Source: Patescibacteria group bacterium (lineage in GTDB: Bacteria > Patescibacteria > Paceibacteria > Paceibacterales > UBA10102). From it: a stretch of DNA of 64,000 nucleotides. The stretch spans positions 62,001 to 126,000 of the forward strand of contig JANBVJ010000001.1 of assembly GCA_024239055.1 (NCBI GenBank), read 5' to 3'. Both the position numbers and the translations under genes were made by a program. Below are positions 48,740-57,150 of this stretch, piece after piece. Positions within the stretch are counted from its first letter, which is position 1. Every line of letters begins with the position of its first letter. The notes beneath the pieces were generated by a model. It was not told the DNA's origin. It saw only the letters and a program-made list of their open reading frames with translations, and made no database searches.

Positions 48740-49381
48740 ATGGCAGAACAAACATCAACAACACAAAATACTCAGAGAAGGGGAGCTGGAAACCAAAGAG
48801 GTAATCATTCGCAGCGAGGCGGCTTTGGAGGTGGCAGAGGCAGAGGTGGAGACCGTAGAAGACAGGGAGGCAGAAGGAAGGAATCTAATGACGGTTTTGA
48901 TTCACAACTCCTAGATCTAACTCGTGTAGCCAGAGTGGCTAAAGGAGGAAGAACATTTCGATTCCGTGCAACTATGATTACCGGAGACGGTAAAGGAAAG
49001 GTTGGTATTGGTGTTGCAAAGAGTTTGGATGTAGCTTCCGCCATTGAAAAGGCTACAAAAAGAGCAAAGAAAGATCTTATTGAAGTTTTCATGCATAATG
49101 AAACCATTCCTCATGAAGTTCAGGCTAAGTTTGGAGCTTCAAAGGTTATACTGCGCCCACAAGCCCAGGGAAGAGGGTTGGTTGCAGGGGGAGCTGTACG
49201 TGTTATTTGTGAAAAGGCAGGTATTAAGAATATTTCAGCTAAGTTTATCTCACGATCCGGAAACAAGTTAAATAACGCTAAAGCCACCCTAAAGGCTTTG
49301 CAGATGTTAAAGAAGCCTCTTGAAACTAAGAAGAAGGAAGAGAAAAAGATTATTGTAAAGGATACTAAAAACAAGGAATAG
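48740..49381 (+). CDS. rpsE: Ribosomal protein uS5 with RGG-rich N-terminus
   Basis: 213 residues; the S5 core starts at about residue 55 (DSQLLDLTRVARVAKGGRTF) and includes GKVGIGVAKSLDVASAIEK and RGLVAGGAVRVICEKAGI. The first about 50 residues are a Gly/Arg-rich tail (GGFGGGRGRGGDRRRQGGRR) resembling RNA-binding RGG boxes. rpmD, which usually follows, is missing. Confidence 0.95.
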   Translation: MAEQTSTTQNTQRRGAGNQRGNHSQRGGFGGGRGRGGDRRRQGGRRKESNDGFDSQLLDLTRVARVAKGGRTFRFRATMITGDGKGKVGIGVAKSLDVASAIEKATKRAKKDLIEVFMHNETIPHEVQAKFGASKVILRPQAQGRGLVAGGAVRVICEKAGIKNISAKFISRSGNKLNNAKATLKALQMLKKPLETKKKEEKKIIVKDTKNKE

Positions 49382-49383
49382 AT

Positions 49384-49824
49384 ATGCAGTTACACACAAT
49401 AAAATCATCTCGTACAACAGCTTCCAGAAAGCGTATTGGAAGAGGAGGCAAGAGAGGTACATATTCTGGCCGCGGAATGAAGGGACAGAAGTCCAGAGCC
49501 GGAGCGAAGTACGAACCTCTTATTAGGCAGATGGTAAAGCGGTATCCAAAGCTCAGAGGATATCGTGCTCAGACAAGATCTTATCTTCAGCAGATAGTTT
49601 CACTATCTTCTCTTGAGAAATATTTGGATGATAATGCTGTTATTACGCCAAAGCTTTTGCTTGAAAAGAATATTATTAGTACAATGAAAGGCAGGATGCC
49701 CAAGGTAAAGATTTTGGGAACGGGTGAAGTAAAGAAAGCCTTTACTATTAAGGGGTGTGAAGTTTCAGAGTCGGCTAAGGCAAAGATAATTGCAGCGGGT
49801 GGCAGCGTTGAAGAAAACAAATGA
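49384..49824 (+). CDS. rplO: Ribosomal protein uL15
   Basis: 146 residues. KRIGRGGKRGTYSGRGMKGQ, then KSRAGAKYEPLIRQMVKRYPK and the C-terminal VKKAFTIKGCEVSESAKAKI. It follows rpsE by 2 nt with no rpmD between; the stop overlaps the secY start. Confidence 0.95.
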   Translation: MQLHTIKSSRTTASRKRIGRGGKRGTYSGRGMKGQKSRAGAKYEPLIRQMVKRYPKLRGYRAQTRSYLQQIVSLSSLEKYLDDNAVITPKLLLEKNIISTMKGRMPKVKILGTGEVKKAFTIKGCEVSESAKAKIIAAGGSVEENK

Positions 49825-51101
49825 ATTTAATTTTTAGATTTTTACAGATATTTAAGATTCCCGATTTGAGGAATAAACTCATATTCGTATTTGGAATTTT
49901 TGTTATATTTCGTTTAATGGCAAACATTCCCATCCCAGTTATTGATGCGATTTCGCTACAGCAGTTTTTTGAAGGGAATCAGCTATTTGGACTCTTAAAC
50001 CTATTTACCGGAGGCGCCCTAGATAACTTGTCTTTAGTCATGCTAGGACTTGGTCCTTATATTACAGCTGTTATTGTTATGCAGTTAATGACCATGATAT
50101 TTCCTGCATTGGAGAGAATGTATAAAGAAGAAGGGGAGCAGGGACGCCAGAAGTTTAATCAGTATGGACGACTCTTAACTATTCCTTTTGCCTTACTTCA
50201 GGGGTATGCCTTTCTTACACTGTTAACGCGTCAGGGGGTAATTGAGCCTTTGTCACCCTTGGGATATATTATGGCTTTGGTAACTATAATGGCAGGTACC
50301 TTAATCTTAATGTGGATGGGAGAACTTATTACAGAAAAGGGGATTGGGAACGGGGTATCTCTCTTGATTTTTGCGGGTATTGTGGCTGACTTTCCAAACT
50401 CACTAAGACAGATGTTTGTTGTCTTTGACATGTCCCAGCTCATGGCTTACATATCCTTCTTTGTCATGGCTTTGGCTATTATTGCAGGGGTTGTCTTAAT
50501 TACAGAAGCCAGAAGAAATATACCTATTTCATATGCAAAAAGAATCAGGGGGAACAAGATGTATGGGGGAGTATCAACCTATCTGCCTCTGAGTGTGAAT
50601 CCAGCTGGTGTTATTCCAATTATCTTTGCTTTATCTATTATGCTGTTTCCGGGAATGGTAGCCTCGTTCTTTGCTGATGCAGGAGGAATAATCGGGGGTA
50701 TTGCCCTTACCGTGCAAAGACTCTTTGAAAGCGCATGGACATACGGTATTTCCTACTTTATATTAGTAGGGCTGTTTACATATTTTTACACAGCAGTTAC
50801 CTTTGATCCTAAAGCCATTGCGACAAACTTACAGAAGATGGGAGGGTTTATTCCTGGGGTCAGGCCCGGAGAATCTACCTCTGACTTTCTCTATTTTGTA
50901 TTAAACAGATTGCTTTTGGTTGGAGCTGTATTCTTGGGGACTATTGCCGTACTTCCTTCTATTGTTCAGGGAATGACGGGTGTTACGGGATTCTCTTTCC
51001 TTATTGGCGGAACTTCACTTTTGATTATGGTGTCTGTGGTTCTAGAAACCTTAAAGCAGATACGCTCTCAACTTCAGATGAGAGAATATGAAACCTTCTA
51101 A
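49821..51101 (+). CDS. secY: Preprotein translocase subunit SecY
   Basis: 426 residues, ten membrane helices. FVIFRLMANIPIPVIDA, GLGPYITAVIVMQLMTMIFP (plug/pore), RRNIPISYAKRIRGNKMYGG and VNPAGVIPIIFALSIMLFPG are conserved. Forms the protein-export channel. Start overlaps rplO by 4 nt. Confidence 0.96.
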   Translation: MNLIFRFLQIFKIPDLRNKLIFVFGIFVIFRLMANIPIPVIDAISLQQFFEGNQLFGLLNLFTGGALDNLSLVMLGLGPYITAVIVMQLMTMIFPALERMYKEEGEQGRQKFNQYGRLLTIPFALLQGYAFLTLLTRQGVIEPLSPLGYIMALVTIMAGTLILMWMGELITEKGIGNGVSLLIFAGIVADFPNSLRQMFVVFDMSQLMAYISFFVMALAIIAGVVLITEARRNIPISYAKRIRGNKMYGGVSTYLPLSVNPAGVIPIIFALSIMLFPGMVASFFADAGGIIGGIALTVQRLFESAWTYGISYFILVGLFTYFYTAVTFDPKAIATNLQKMGGFIPGVRPGESTSDFLYFVLNRLLLVGAVFLGTIAVLPSIVQGMTGVTGFSFLIGGTSLLIMVSVVLETLKQIRSQLQMREYETF

Positions 51102-51104
51102 GAC

Positions 51105-51674
51105 ATGAAAGATACTCTTGTCTTATCAGTATTGGGAAGACCAGGAAGCGGGAAGGGCACACAGGCTGAATATTTAAAGCGTGATTTCGGTTTTGCATCA
51201 TTTAGTACTGGCGCCTTGCTCCGTAAACGAGCAAAAAATAGAGATTACACAGGCAGGAGAATAGGTTCATTTATAGAGAATGGAGATATTGTTCCTTCTC
51301 CGATTACCTTTTTTATGTGGATGCCAGAGCTTGAATCTTTCAAGCAGAAAAATGTTTCTCGAATTATTATAGATGGAACTCCAAGAAAGATTCTGGAAGC
51401 TTATATTCTTGATGATGTTGTTGAGTGGTATGACTGGAAGAACATGAAGGTGCTGAACATTAAAATCTCAGAAAAGGAGGCTATAAAACGTTTAGTAAAG
51501 CGTGGAAGATCTGATGACGAGTTATCAGACATTAAAAACAGACTGCAGTGGTTTAAAAAAGATGTAGAGCCGGTATTACGATACTATAAAAAGAAAGGCA
51601 TGCTCCTAGATATTAATGGTGAGCAGTCACGAGAATATGTCTACAAAGAGATCAAGGCAAAGCTTAAACTATGA
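51105..51674 (+). CDS. adk: Adenylate kinase, short LID form
   Basis: 189 residues. P-loop LGRPGSGKGTQAEYL, FSTGALLRKRA, then IIDGTPRKILEAYIL (DGFPR has become DGTPR). The LID is short (RGRSDDELSDIKNRL) with no zinc cysteines. It converts AMP and ATP to ADP. The position between secY and map is the usual one for adk. The stop overlaps the map start. Confidence 0.9.
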   Translation: MKDTLVLSVLGRPGSGKGTQAEYLKRDFGFASFSTGALLRKRAKNRDYTGRRIGSFIENGDIVPSPITFFMWMPELESFKQKNVSRIIIDGTPRKILEAYILDDVVEWYDWKNMKVLNIKISEKEAIKRLVKRGRSDDELSDIKNRLQWFKKDVEPVLRYYKKKGMLLDINGEQSREYVYKEIKAKLKL

Positions 51675-52417
51675 TAACTATTAAGACTGAAGAGGAGATT
51701 CAGGTAATGAGGGAAGGAGGAAAGATGTTAGCTCACATATTAGAAGACATTGCAAAAGATATAGCACCTGGAGTAACAACAAAACAATTAGATACCAAGG
51801 CTGAAAAACTTATTAAAGAGGCGGGAGCTAAACCCGCCTTTAAAGGTTATGAAGGTTTTCCTGGGATTGTTTGTACAGCGGTTAATGAAGAGATGGTGCA
51901 TACTGTTCCATCAGACAAACCATTAGAGGAAGGAGATATTCTTAGCTTAGACATTGGCCTTATTTATAAGGGTATGTATTTGGATATGGCAAGAACTTAT
52001 CCTGTAGGCGAGATAAGTTTGGAAGCCTCACATTTGATAAAAACAACAAAGAAATCACTCAGGATTGGCATTAAGAAAGCGAGACCTGGAAATACCGTAG
52101 GGGATATTGGAAACACTATACAGCGCTTTGTAGAGGGCCAGGGGTATGGTGTAGTAAGAATCCTGTGTGGACACGGTATTGGAAAGGAGCTTCATGAAGA
52201 CCCAAAGATTGCCAACTTTGGAAAGCGTGGAGATGGAGAAGAACTGAAACAAGGCATGGTTATATGTATTGAACCTATGGTTACAGCAGGGAAGTATGAT
52301 TTAAAAAAAGCAGATGATGGGCATGGATATATTACAAAAGACGGCTCTTTATCCGCACATTTTGAGGATACAGTAGCTATTACACAAGACGGGGCTGAGG
52401 TGCTAACTAAGATATAG
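51671..52417 (+). CDS. map: Methionine aminopeptidase type I
   Basis: 248 residues. Metal ligands are seen in LSLDIGLIYKGMYLDMARTY, GHGIGKELHEDP, CIEPM and FEDTVAI. Removes the N-terminal methionine from new proteins. Last gene of the spc block here; infA follows only 11 kb later. Confidence 0.95.
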   Translation: MITIKTEEEIQVMREGGKMLAHILEDIAKDIAPGVTTKQLDTKAEKLIKEAGAKPAFKGYEGFPGIVCTAVNEEMVHTVPSDKPLEEGDILSLDIGLIYKGMYLDMARTYPVGEISLEASHLIKTTKKSLRIGIKKARPGNTVGDIGNTIQRFVEGQGYGVVRILCGHGIGKELHEDPKIANFGKRGDGEELKQGMVICIEPMVTAGKYDLKKADDGHGYITKDGSLSAHFEDTVAITQDGAEVLTKI

Positions 52418-52427
52418 AGTCTAGTGA

Positions 52428-52470
52428 TATAGTAGAGGTACTCAAAGTCGCCAGAGAGGTGATTTTTTGA
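52428..52470 (+). promoter_or_regulatory. Repeated leader motif, copy 1
   Basis: -10-like TATAGT at 52428-52433, then ACTCAAAGTCGCCAGAGAGG and a T6 run. The element is a mini hairpin ACTcaaAGT followed by a GC-rich hairpin with a U-tract, just before the gene at 52483. Confidence 0.5.
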
Positions 52471-52482
52471 TAGAGTAAGTTA

Positions 52483-52842
52483 ATGAAACTCATATATTGT
52501 GCCACACCATCTCGTTTAAAAGATAAACAGGAAAAGATTAAAGACTTTGTTGAAGAGCGGGGAAATGCGCCTTTCCATCCTTTTCAGGCATTTGAATATG
52601 AAAGATTTGAAGGAGGAGCACCTGGTAGAAAACAGACAATGGAATTTTGCTGTAGAGCCATAGATATCTCTGATGAATTCTGGATGTTTGGAATATCAGA
52701 GGGTACTCTTACTGAATTGTCTTATGCATTAGAAAAAAACAAAGAGATTAAGCTATTCTTAGATAATTTTGATAAAGATTGGGAAAAAGAATATATGAAA
52801 CTTAAAGATAGGTTTAATGATCCATTAAAGCATATCTTATAA
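52483..52842 (+). CDS. Hypothetical protein, possible nucleoside-deoxyribosyltransferase-like fold
   Basis: 119 residues. MKLIYCATPSRLKDKQEKIK start, ISDEFWMFGISEGTLTELSY and ALEKNKEIKLFLDNF recall the N-deoxyribosyltransferase/DUF4406 fold, in which a glutamate between strand and helix is used; the match is weak. Lies behind repeated leader copy 1. Probably a single-gene transcript. Confidence 0.55.
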   Translation: MKLIYCATPSRLKDKQEKIKDFVEERGNAPFHPFQAFEYERFEGGAPGRKQTMEFCCRAIDISDEFWMFGISEGTLTELSYALEKNKEIKLFLDNFDKDWEKEYMKLKDRFNDPLKHIL

Positions 52843-52860
52843 AATTAAAGACGCATATTA

Positions 52861-52902
52861 TATGATCGTGGACTCAAAGTCGCCAAATGAGCTATTTTTT
52901 GT
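52861..52902 (+). promoter_or_regulatory. Repeated leader motif, copy 2
   Basis: TATGAT at 52861-52866, then GGACTCAAAGTCGCCAAATG and a T6 run. GACTcaaAGTC is a perfect 4-bp hairpin. Precedes the phosphatase ATG at 52917. Confidence 0.55.
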
Positions 52903-52916
52903 TAAACTTAAAGCAT

Positions 52917-53546
52917 ATGAAACTATATTTAGTCAGACACGGAGAAAGTATCTCTAATGTAAAAGGTAGTATTGTTCAGCCATTAGGGAGTGAGTTATCA
53001 GAAAAAGGAAAAGAACAGGCAGAGATTCTTGCTAAGAGATTTAAAGATATTCCAGTAGATATTATTCTTTCCAGTCCACTGATAAGGGCTAAGCAGACTG
53101 CTGAAATTATTCAAGGAGTAATAGGGAAAGAGGTTGTTTATACAGACCTTCTTTCAGAGCGCAGGAATCCATCAGGATTTATTGGTAAGGATACAGAGGA
53201 TCCTGAATTTAAGAAGATAAATAAGCTGTTGAGAGATTCTACAGATCCTTCCTTCCATCATTCAGATGAAGAGAATCTTTTTGATGTAAAAGAAAGAGCA
53301 GAGCGCTTACTTGAGTTTGTATCTAGTCGGAAAGAAGAACATATTCTTTGCGTTACTCATGGAGTATTCTTAAAAATTGTGATTGGCTCTATGGAATTTG
53401 GAGAGCATCTTACATCAAAGACTATTTGTGCTCTGCAGGATTTCTTAAGAACGAATAATACTGGTATTACAGTTTGCGGGAAAGATGATAAAAGGGGATG
53501 GTCTATGTATACCTGGAATGACCATGCACACCTAGGAGAGCTTTAG
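52917..53546 (+). CDS. Histidine phosphatase (phosphoglycerate-mutase-like)
   Basis: 209 residues from MKLYLVRHGESISN, where RHGES carries the phosphorylated His. SELSEKGKEQAEILAKRFKD, ILSSPLIRAKQTAEII and VTHGVFLKIVIG complete the active site. The longer in-frame start at 52887 lies within the leader hairpin and is rejected. Broad phosphatase family; substrate unknown. Confidence 0.88.
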   Translation: MKLYLVRHGESISNVKGSIVQPLGSELSEKGKEQAEILAKRFKDIPVDIILSSPLIRAKQTAEIIQGVIGKEVVYTDLLSERRNPSGFIGKDTEDPEFKKINKLLRDSTDPSFHHSDEENLFDVKERAERLLEFVSSRKEEHILCVTHGVFLKIVIGSMEFGEHLTSKTICALQDFLRTNNTGITVCGKDDKRGWSMYTWNDHAHLGEL

Positions 53547-53550
53547 TTTA

Positions 53551-53600
53551 ATAATATATTAAGCTGAGTTTAGAGTTGCCAATCAAGCGATTTTTTGATA
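53551..53600 (+). promoter_or_regulatory. Repeated leader motif, copy 3
   Basis: TAATATATT, then GAGTTTAGAGTTGCCAATC, AAGCGA and a T6 run. Diverged relative of copies 1 and 2; precedes the gene at 53623, which also has a GAGGAG Shine-Dalgarno sequence. Confidence 0.45.
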
Positions 53601-53622
53601 GATTAATAATGAGGAGTGATAA

Positions 53623-53973
53623 ATGCATATCGTCATTGTTCTTTTTGGAGCTATTTTCATTGGGTTCATAGAAGCGAGTTGGGGTGCCCGTAAAGATACA
53701 CGATTAGGAGAGTCATTCTCTATTCGTAAGTTTTTTAAAAGCCCAATTCTTTTCTTTCTTATATCTGCAATATTGTTGGTATTTGCTTATGATGCACATC
53801 CAATCTTTATTATTTTTGCTTCTCCGGCAATAGCAAGAATTCTTGTGGAGTTTCTTAAACTTATTTCAGGAAAGCCGCCAGGTAAGTTTATTAATCCACA
53901 ACGTGACACAAGATGGTTGCGGATATGGATTTCAGAATTGGTAGCCCAATTAAAATCTCAACGAGTGAGGTAA
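53623..53973 (+). CDS. Small membrane protein, 116 residues
   Basis: Two or three membrane helices (about 2-18, 43-60 and 64-85) around a cytoplasmic basic loop (RKDTRLGESFSIRKFFKS). The C-terminal tail is basic (RDTRWLRIWISELVAQLKSQ). Shine-Dalgarno GAGGAG lies 8 nt before the start. No family recognised. A terminator follows. Confidence 0.6.
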   Translation: MHIVIVLFGAIFIGFIEASWGARKDTRLGESFSIRKFFKSPILFFLISAILLVFAYDAHPIFIIFASPAIARILVEFLKLISGKPPGKFINPQRDTRWLRIWISELVAQLKSQRVR

Positions 53974-54005
53974 GGTGTCGTTACTAAAATACGGCATCTT
54001 TTTAT
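53974..54005 (+). terminator. Terminator after the 53623 gene
   Basis: AAGGTGTCG pairs with CGGCATCTT and is followed by TTTTT. Confidence 0.7.
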
Positions 54006-54006
54006 A

Positions 54007-54050
54007 AATGAAGCTGGACTCAAAGTCGTCAAGTAGCTAATTTTATTGAC
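54007..54050 (+). promoter_or_regulatory. Repeated leader motif, copy 4, joined to a promoter
   Basis: GGACTCAAAGTCGTCAAGTAG then CTAATTTTATT. The conserved GACTcaaAGTC hairpin is identical to copy 2. TTGACT (54046-54051) with TATCTT (54069-54074) at 17-nt spacing follows immediately, so here the motif lies upstream of a promoter. Confidence 0.45.
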
Positions 54051-54116
54051 TTTTTTCGTTTTTTTATGTATCTTAACAATAGAATCTATGGACAGTATTG
54101 ACTGGGTGGGGAAAAA

Positions 54117-54323
54117 ATGAAAGATGAAAAAGACGAAGCCACGGTGACATTTGTCGAAGAAATACTTGAAGATGGCAGACAGAGTGATCAACAGGTACGG
54201 GCAATGTTTTACGATGTTACAAAGGGTATGAACCAGGCGACGCAGAAGGCAGCTATGGATTTACTCAGTAAGCATCGTCCTCTTGTGGCAAGACAAATCG
54301 AAAGAGAACTACAAAGCGTGTAG
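54117..54323 (+). CDS. Hypothetical small acidic protein, 68 residues
   Basis: Soluble, mainly helical: TVTFVEEILEDGRQSDQQVR, then MFYDVTKGMNQATQKAAMDL and HRPLVARQIERELQSV. No cysteines or membrane segments. A G-rich sequence (GGTGGGG) precedes the ATG. The stop codon lies within a terminator stem. Family unknown. Confidence 0.55.
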   Translation: MKDEKDEATVTFVEEILEDGRQSDQQVRAMFYDVTKGMNQATQKAAMDLLSKHRPLVARQIERELQSV

Positions 54324-54337
54324 TTCTTTTATTTTTT
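54304..54337 (+). terminator. Terminator overlapping the stop of the 54117 gene
   Basis: AGAACTAC pairs perfectly with GTAGTTCT, followed by TTTATTTTTT. Confidence 0.85.
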
Positions 54338-54358
54338 GATGGATAAATCATATATAGC

Positions 54359-54386
54359 TTGACAATCTCATCATCAATGCTATAAT
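54359..54386 (+). promoter_or_regulatory. Promoter TTGACA-16-TATAAT
   Basis: Both hexamers are perfect. The leader of about 53 nt contains an ATGACTT/AAGTCAT hairpin and then AAGGA before the GTG at 54447. Confidence 0.82.
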
Positions 54387-54446
54387 GTATATAGCAATTT
54401 AACGCATGACTTTTCTTAAGTCATTAGACGTCAAGGATTTAAAACA

Positions 54447-54773
54447 GTGATTTCTACAAAAGAATTGGTTAAAGCAGTAGAAGGAACAACTGCATCAATC
54501 ATCACTTCTGAGTTTTCTGAGATAAGTATCTCAGACATCAAGGATCCAGATTGGGAGGTAGTAAAAGTTGAAACCCAGTCTGGAAATATCTATCATTTCC
54601 GAATGGTAGAGGATGATGGATTGTTCGAGGTAGAACATCCTACATCCAGAGAGTTCATTAAGGTGACTCTCATTGGATCGATGAAGGTTGGTGAGCGCAT
54701 CGAGACGAATCATTTCATGACAAGTCCCGTTAAGAGCATTTCTAAAATCTTTGTCAGGATGCTAGGCAGTTAA
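54447..54773 (+). CDS. Hypothetical protein, 108 residues
   Basis: GTG start with AAGGA 9 nt upstream. Soluble alpha/beta protein: SEFSEISISDIKDPDWEVVK, VETQSGNIYHFRMVEDDGLF and a basic C-terminus (SPVKSISKIFVRMLGS). No known family. Followed by two hairpins, the second a clear terminator. Confidence 0.55.
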   Translation: MISTKELVKAVEGTTASIITSEFSEISISDIKDPDWEVVKVETQSGNIYHFRMVEDDGLFEVEHPTSREFIKVTLIGSMKVGERIETNHFMTSPVKSISKIFVRMLGS

Positions 54774-54787
54774 TTTCTAGCACAAGT

Positions 54788-54888
54788 GGCGGCATTCCTC
54801 TTTTGGGGAAATTGCCGTCATAGATCTTAAGGAAGTGTCATAAGAGATTTCTTTAAGACAACAAATCAGCCTAAAGGCTGGTTTTTTG
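54788..54888 (+). terminator. Hairpin followed by terminator
   Basis: CGGCATTCC pairs with GGGGAAATTGCCG (54788-54822, no U-run). After a TCTTAA/TTAAGA inverted repeat, CAGCC-TAAA-GGCTG with TTTTTT at 54866-54888 is an intrinsic terminator. Confidence 0.78.
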
Positions 54889-54952
54889 TTATATTTAAAG
54901 CAATAAAGAAAATACATGATGTATATTTATAGGATTTTGTCCTGCTTTTTGA

Positions 54953-54958
54953 TATACT
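54953..54958 (+). promoter_or_regulatory. -10 box TATACT of the glycosyltransferase gene
   Basis: TATACT ends 6 nt before the ATG at 54965; leaderless spacing. Confidence 0.62.
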
Positions 54959-54964
54959 ATTGTA

Positions 54965-55681
54965 ATGATTAAGTTATCTGTTGTTATCCCAGCTTACAAC
55001 GAAGAGAAGCGACTGCCTAAAACACTGAAGGCGGTTGATTCATATTTAAAGAAGCAGAAGTACTCGTATGAGATTATTGTGGTATCTGATGGTTCCAAAG
55101 ACAAAACTGTTCAAGTGGTACAAGGCCTGTCTATTAAAAATCTAAGAGTTATAGATAATAAACAGAACCATGGAAAGGGATATGTAGTTCGTCAGGGGAT
55201 GCTTAAGGCTAAAGGGGAGTATAGATTGTTTATGGATGCAGATAACGCCACGACCATAAACCATGTTGAGGGTATGTGGCCTGAGTTTGAGAAGGGGAAT
55301 GAGATTGTAATCTGCTCAAGAGATATAAAGGGTTCCGTGATTGCAGTACCCCAACCCCTATGGCGCAGGAAATTAGGAGATGTATTTAACCTCATTGTGC
55401 AGGTTTTGTCTGGCCTATGGGGGATATGGGACACGCAGTGTGGCTTTAAGGGGTTTTCTAAAAAGGCAGTTCAAGATATCTTTCCCAAAGCCGTTATTGA
55501 TCGCTGGGCCTTTGATGTTGAATTGTTGGTCATCGCAAAAAAACAAGGGTACAATATAATTGAGATACCGGTGACCTGGATAAATGATGCAGAAAGCAAG
55601 GTAAGTTTTAAGGGTATGGTAAAAATGCTCCTTGAGGTAATAGATATTCGCTTTAATATGTTAAAGAAGATATATGGCTAA
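54965..55681 (+). CDS. Family 2 glycosyltransferase, dolichyl-phosphate glucosyltransferase-like
   Basis: 238 residues. SVVIPAYNEEKRLPKTL, VVSDGSKDKTVQVV, NHGKGYVVRQGMLKAKGEY, FMDADNATT and TQCGFKGFSKKAV correspond to the ALG5/DPG-synthase branch of GT2. It should transfer a sugar from a nucleotide donor to a polyprenyl phosphate on the inner membrane face. There is no C-terminal membrane domain. Overlaps the next gene by 8 nt. Confidence 0.87.
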   Translation: MIKLSVVIPAYNEEKRLPKTLKAVDSYLKKQKYSYEIIVVSDGSKDKTVQVVQGLSIKNLRVIDNKQNHGKGYVVRQGMLKAKGEYRLFMDADNATTINHVEGMWPEFEKGNEIVICSRDIKGSVIAVPQPLWRRKLGDVFNLIVQVLSGLWGIWDTQCGFKGFSKKAVQDIFPKAVIDRWAFDVELLVIAKKQGYNIIEIPVTWINDAESKVSFKGMVKMLLEVIDIRFNMLKKIYG

Positions 55682-56696
55682 AAGATTTCCATCAGAACTG
55701 CGCTTTGACCTAGTTTCCAAGGACTGGGTTATTATTGCAACAGGAAGGGCAAGGAAACCAACAACCTTTCAGAAGAATCATAAGCTTCACTTGGAATTAA
55801 AACAAAAGGAGTGTCCTTTTGATACGTTAAAGGAACAAGAAGAAACAACGAGTGCATTTTTAAACGGTGAGCGAATTTCCATTCCACGCAATACTTATTT
55901 AAAGGATTGGACAACAGTATCTATATTAAACAAGTATCCTGCCTTTTCTCACGGTACATCCATTAAAACGAGACACGTAGGACCATATGAAGTAATGGAT
56001 GGAGTGGGGCACCATGAGGTTATTGTTACAAGGGACCATAAAAAAGATATCCCTGACTTTTCTATAGAGAAGGTAAGAGAGTTAATTGAGGTGTATCACC
56101 AGAGATTTTTGGAGTTGATGCAAGATAAGTTGGTTAACTATATTACAATTTTCAAAAATAAGGGAGCTACAGCTGGGGCTTCCGTTGCACACCCTCATTC
56201 GCAGATGCTTGCCATTCCCGTAACCGACCCTGATCTTCAGCGTAGTATGCGGGGTTCTTTGCAGTATCAACAAGAACGTAATAGATGTGTTCACTGTGCG
56301 ATGCTTAATTGGGATAGAGAGGAGAAGACGCGTATCATCTTTGAAAACAAAGGATTTGTTGCTGTCTGCCCATTTGCATCTAGAGTTGCCTTTGAGATAC
56401 GCATTTATCCAACAAAGCACTCAGCTTACTTTGAGAAGATTGATGATAAACAAAAGGATTTATTTGCACAAGCTCTTCAGGTTACTTTAAAGAAACTTAA
56501 AAAGGCATTAAAAGACCCTGATTACAACTATTTTATACATACGTCCCCTGTGGATGGAGAAAATCATGACCATTACCATTGGCATTTGGAGATATTGCCA
56601 AAGACCTCAACATGGGCAGGATTTGAGTTGGGGACTGGTATTGAGATATCTACTATTGAACCGGAAAAGGCAGCAGAGTTTCTGAGAAAGAATTAA
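55674..56696 (+). CDS. galT: Galactose-1-phosphate uridylyltransferase-like protein
   Basis: 340 residues. SELRFDLVSKDWVIIATGRA start, ECPFD, and the catalytic stretch GASVAHPHSQ with the nucleophilic His of HPH, then CVHCAML and a second HxHxH-like set (NHDHYHWHLEI). GalT exchanges UMP between UDP-sugars and sugar-1-phosphates. Other Leloir genes are not nearby, so a related nucleotidyltransferase or phosphorylase activity on another sugar phosphate is possible. Follows a sugar-transfer gene with overlap, suggesting joint glycan metabolism. Confidence 0.85.
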   Translation: MAKRFPSELRFDLVSKDWVIIATGRARKPTTFQKNHKLHLELKQKECPFDTLKEQEETTSAFLNGERISIPRNTYLKDWTTVSILNKYPAFSHGTSIKTRHVGPYEVMDGVGHHEVIVTRDHKKDIPDFSIEKVRELIEVYHQRFLELMQDKLVNYITIFKNKGATAGASVAHPHSQMLAIPVTDPDLQRSMRGSLQYQQERNRCVHCAMLNWDREEKTRIIFENKGFVAVCPFASRVAFEIRIYPTKHSAYFEKIDDKQKDLFAQALQVTLKKLKKALKDPDYNYFIHTSPVDGENHDHYHWHLEILPKTSTWAGFELGTGIEISTIEPEKAAEFLRKN

Positions 56697-56697
56697 C

Positions 56698-57150
56698 ATG
56701 GCAGAACTCACAATATTCCTTATTGCAATGTCTCCTATTGTAGAGTTGAGAGGAGCTATTCCCGTAGCTTTGGGAATATATAATCTTCCTGTGTGGTCAG
56801 CTTTCTTATTTGCGGTATTAGGCAACCTTGTTCCAATACTATTTATTCCGTTTTTTGGAAAGATAAGTTCGTTCCTATCTTCTCGTTTTAAGATATGTGA
56901 CCGTTTTTTCACTTGGTTGTTTGAGAGAACCAGACGGCGTCACGGTAAAGCTTTTGAGACATTCAAGTCATTGGCTTTGATTATTTTAGTTGCCATACCC
57001 CTGCCATTTACCGGAGCCTGGACCGGAAGTATAGCTGCCTTTGTTTTTGGCGTTCCATTTAAGAAAGCATTTCTTTTAATTACTGCGGGAGTTATAATAG
57101 CAGCAATAATAGTTACATTATTGAGTCTGGGAATCCTGAGTATTTTATGA
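56698..57150 (+). CDS. Small multi-drug export family (COG2426) membrane protein
   Basis: 150 residues. SPIVELRGAIPVALGIYNLP then FAVLGNLVPILFIPFF and VAIPLPFTGAWTGSIAAFVF are typical of the PF06695 family, four or five helices. The family name comes from weak evidence; transport substrate is unknown. It shares a 4-nt overlap with tpiA. Confidence 0.82.
   Translation: MAELTIFLIAMSPIVELRGAIPVALGIYNLPVWSAFLFAVLGNLVPILFIPFFGKISSFLSSRFKICDRFFTWLFERTRRRHGKAFETFKSLALIILVAIPLPFTGAWTGSIAAFVFGVPFKKAFLLITAGVIIAAIIVTLLSLGILSIL

Noticed and set aside
49044..49271. 75-residue frame inside rpsE
   Set aside because: Out-of-frame shadow of a highly conserved ribosomal gene.
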